DNA of 64,000 nt from an uncultured Actinomycetes bacterium. GTDB lineage: Bacteria; Actinomycetota; Acidimicrobiia; Acidimicrobiales; Acidimicrobilacustridaceae. Location: assembly GCA_937927725.1 (NCBI GenBank), contig CALBSE010000008.1:62001-126000 (forward strand), in the 5' to 3' direction. Under the pieces are notes generated by a model, which saw nothing but the letters and a program-made list of their open reading frames with translations, did not search any database and had not been told where the DNA came from. The position numbers and the translations under genes were made by a program. This document shows, in pieces, positions 62,700 to 64,000 of this stretch (the first letter of the stretch is position 1; every line of letters starts with the position of its first letter).

Positions 62700-64000
62700 A
62701 TGTCGATCGCCATCACCGAAGACCACCGCACACTGGCTGACGTCACCGCGGATTTCCTCGAACGCCACAATTCACGAGGCGCGGCTCGAGAACTCCTCGA
62801 AGCCAAGGTCGAGGCCATGCCCTCTTTCTGGTCTGCCCTTGCAGAACTCGGATGGTTGGGCCTGCACATTCCCGAAGAATGCGGCGGCTCCGGGTTTGGA
62901 ATGCCTGAACTTGTTGTTGTTGTCGAACAGATGGGCGCGGGACTTGCTCCAGGTCCGTTCGTTTCCACTGTCATTGCCAGTGCCGCTCTCGCCGCAGAAG
63001 CACCCGGTGATATCGCAGCTCGACTTCTTCCGGGACTCGCAGACGGAAGCGTCGTTGCCGGCATCGGGTTCGGCGATCCTCTCTCTGCAACGTCGAACAC
63101 CATCACCGGCACTGCACGCAGCGTCCTCAGCGCAACACTTGCAAACCTCATTGTGGTGACGGTCGGCGATGATCTCGCGATCGTTGATGCAACGGCAAAG
63201 GGCGTCGACATCCGCACGATGACCAATCTCGACCCCACCCGTCGTAGCGCACAGGTCACCTTCGATGGCGCTGAAGCGATCATCATCCCGGGCGGCGCTC
63301 AGGCCCTTCTTGATTACGCGCGCCTCCTTCTTGCCGCCGAAGCAACTGGTGTGGCGCGCGCAACCACCGATATGGCCGCCGACTACGCCCGCGAGCGTCA
63401 GCAGTTCGGCCGAGCGATCGCCATGTTCCAAGCGGTGAAGCATCACTGCGCCAACATGCTCGTCGAAACCGAAATCGCAACCGCCGAGGTCTGGGACGCA
63501 GCTCGTGCTGCTTCGGCCGGAGGCGAGCAGTTCTCGTATGCCGCGGCGATGGCAGCAGCCACCGCCGCCCATGCTGGTGATCGGAATGCCCAGCTCAATA
63601 TTCAGGTCCACGGTGGAATCGGTTTCACGTGGGAACACGATGCCCATCTCTATCTGCGACGTGCACTCGCAATTGAGGCACTCGTCGACGCGGAAGCAGC
63701 GGCAGTTGACGTCACAAACCTTCTTCGCAAAGACGTGAAAATTGTGCGCGCGGTTGAGCTTCCACCTGAAGCTGAAGCATTTCGCGCCGAAGCACGCGCT
63801 GCCATCGAAGCAGTCAAGGATCTCGACGGCAATAAACGCGTTCGCGCTCTCGTTGCCTCGGGCTACGCCGTTCCGCACTGGCCCAAGCCATGGGGCCGCG
63901 CCGCAAGTGCGATTGAGCAGCTCGTCATCGAAGAAGAATTCAATCGTGCGGGAGTGAAACGACCCAGTTACCAAATCACTGGATGGGTCATCCTCACACT
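62700..64000 (+). CDS. Large acyl-CoA dehydrogenase, 3' end beyond window
   Basis: At least 433 residues, no stop before the right edge. The first domain is a complete acyl-CoA dehydrogenase: SIAITEDHRTLADVTADFLERH, CGGSGFGMPELVVVVEQMG, RQQFGRAIAMFQAVKHHCANML and VHGGIGFTWEHDAHLYLRRALAIE. A second unit then begins with VPHWPKPWGRAASAIEQLVIEEEFNRAGV, the start of another dehydrogenase domain. This tandem form is usual in actinobacteria. Start ATG 62700 with GGAG nine bases before. Substrate unknown. Confidence 0.88.
   Translation, partial: MSIAITEDHRTLADVTADFLERHNSRGAARELLEAKVEAMPSFWSALAELGWLGLHIPEECGGSGFGMPELVVVVEQMGAGLAPGPFVSTVIASAALAAEAPGDIAARLLPGLADGSVVAGIGFGDPLSATSNTITGTARSVLSATLANLIVVTVGDDLAIVDATAKGVDIRTMTNLDPTRRSAQVTFDGAEAIIIPGGAQALLDYARLLLAAEATGVARATTDMAADYARERQQFGRAIAMFQAVKHHCANMLVETEIATAEVWDAARAASAGGEQFSYAAAMAAATAAHAGDRNAQLNIQVHGGIGFTWEHDAHLYLRRALAIEALVDAEAAAVDVTNLLRKDVKIVRAVELPPEAEAFRAEARAAIEAVKDLDGNKRVRALVASGYAVPHWPKPWGRAASAIEQLVIEEEFNRAGVKRPSYQITGWVILT

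Noticed and set aside
62772..63974. 400-residue minus-strand frame opposite the last acyl-CoA dehydrogenase
   Set aside because: Shadow frame with Cys/Arg/His excess; the plus strand has a strong dehydrogenase match.

Overview
The window is a gene-dense stretch of a moderately high-GC actinobacterial chromosome. I infer Acidimicrobiia (Ilumatobacter-like), not a proven identity. The support is the minus-strand order ruvC-ruvA-ruvB-queA-tgt-yajC-secD-secF-rel-hisS-aspS-rarA, the SUF iron-sulfur genes with SufU, three F420-type luciferase-like oxidoreductases, an AceE-type pyruvate dehydrogenase E1, an actinobacterial-style fused OleBC, and many GTG starts with a -10-like box 6-8 nt upstream (leaderless transcripts). 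No rRNA, tRNA, CRISPR array, insertion sequence, prophage or defence island was seen.

Layout. 1-4036: a very large secreted LamG/fibronectin-III protein that runs off the left edge. 4214-19781: a housekeeping block on the minus strand (Holliday-junction resolution, queuosine tRNA modification, Sec translocase accessories, stringent response, two tRNA synthetases, RarA), interrupted only by plus-strand ppnP. 19830-20001: an intergenic stretch made almost entirely of stems. 20008-29426: an SDR dehydrogenase, RNase H, AceE, a hydrolase lacking the usual nucleophile, a Tat lipoprotein paired with a small tail-collar protein, two hypotheticals, an acyl-CoA dehydrogenase and a quinone reductase. 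29474-38068: an MBL hydrolase and a split SUF system, sufC-sufS-sufU on plus and sufB...sufD-Rieske-sufC2-PCD on minus, with a shared palindromic element before sufC, sufD and sufB. 38171-42573: an oleA-oleBC-oleD operon for long-chain olefin synthesis. 42614-47782: oxidoreductases, gamma carbonic anhydrase, hydrolases and MutY. 47786-57060: a carbon-assimilation region with a MaoC hydratase, methylsuccinyl-CoA dehydrogenase and two CoA-ester lyases (part of the ethylmalonyl-CoA pathway) beside ethanolamine ammonia-lyase EutBC. 57082-64000: conserved hypotheticals, an oligopeptide-type binding lipoprotein, two F420-type oxidoreductases and an acyl-CoA dehydrogenase cut by the right edge.

How the parts may work together (inference). 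EutBC releases acetaldehyde, a route to acetyl-CoA. The adjacent dehydrogenase, hydratase and lyases fit assimilation of acetyl-CoA through C5 acyl-CoA esters and glyoxylate. The SUF genes appear to be co-regulated through three copies of CTAY-N4-RTAG. The Ole operon turns fatty acyl-CoA into long-chain internal alkenes. No intergenic gap exceeds 300 bases.
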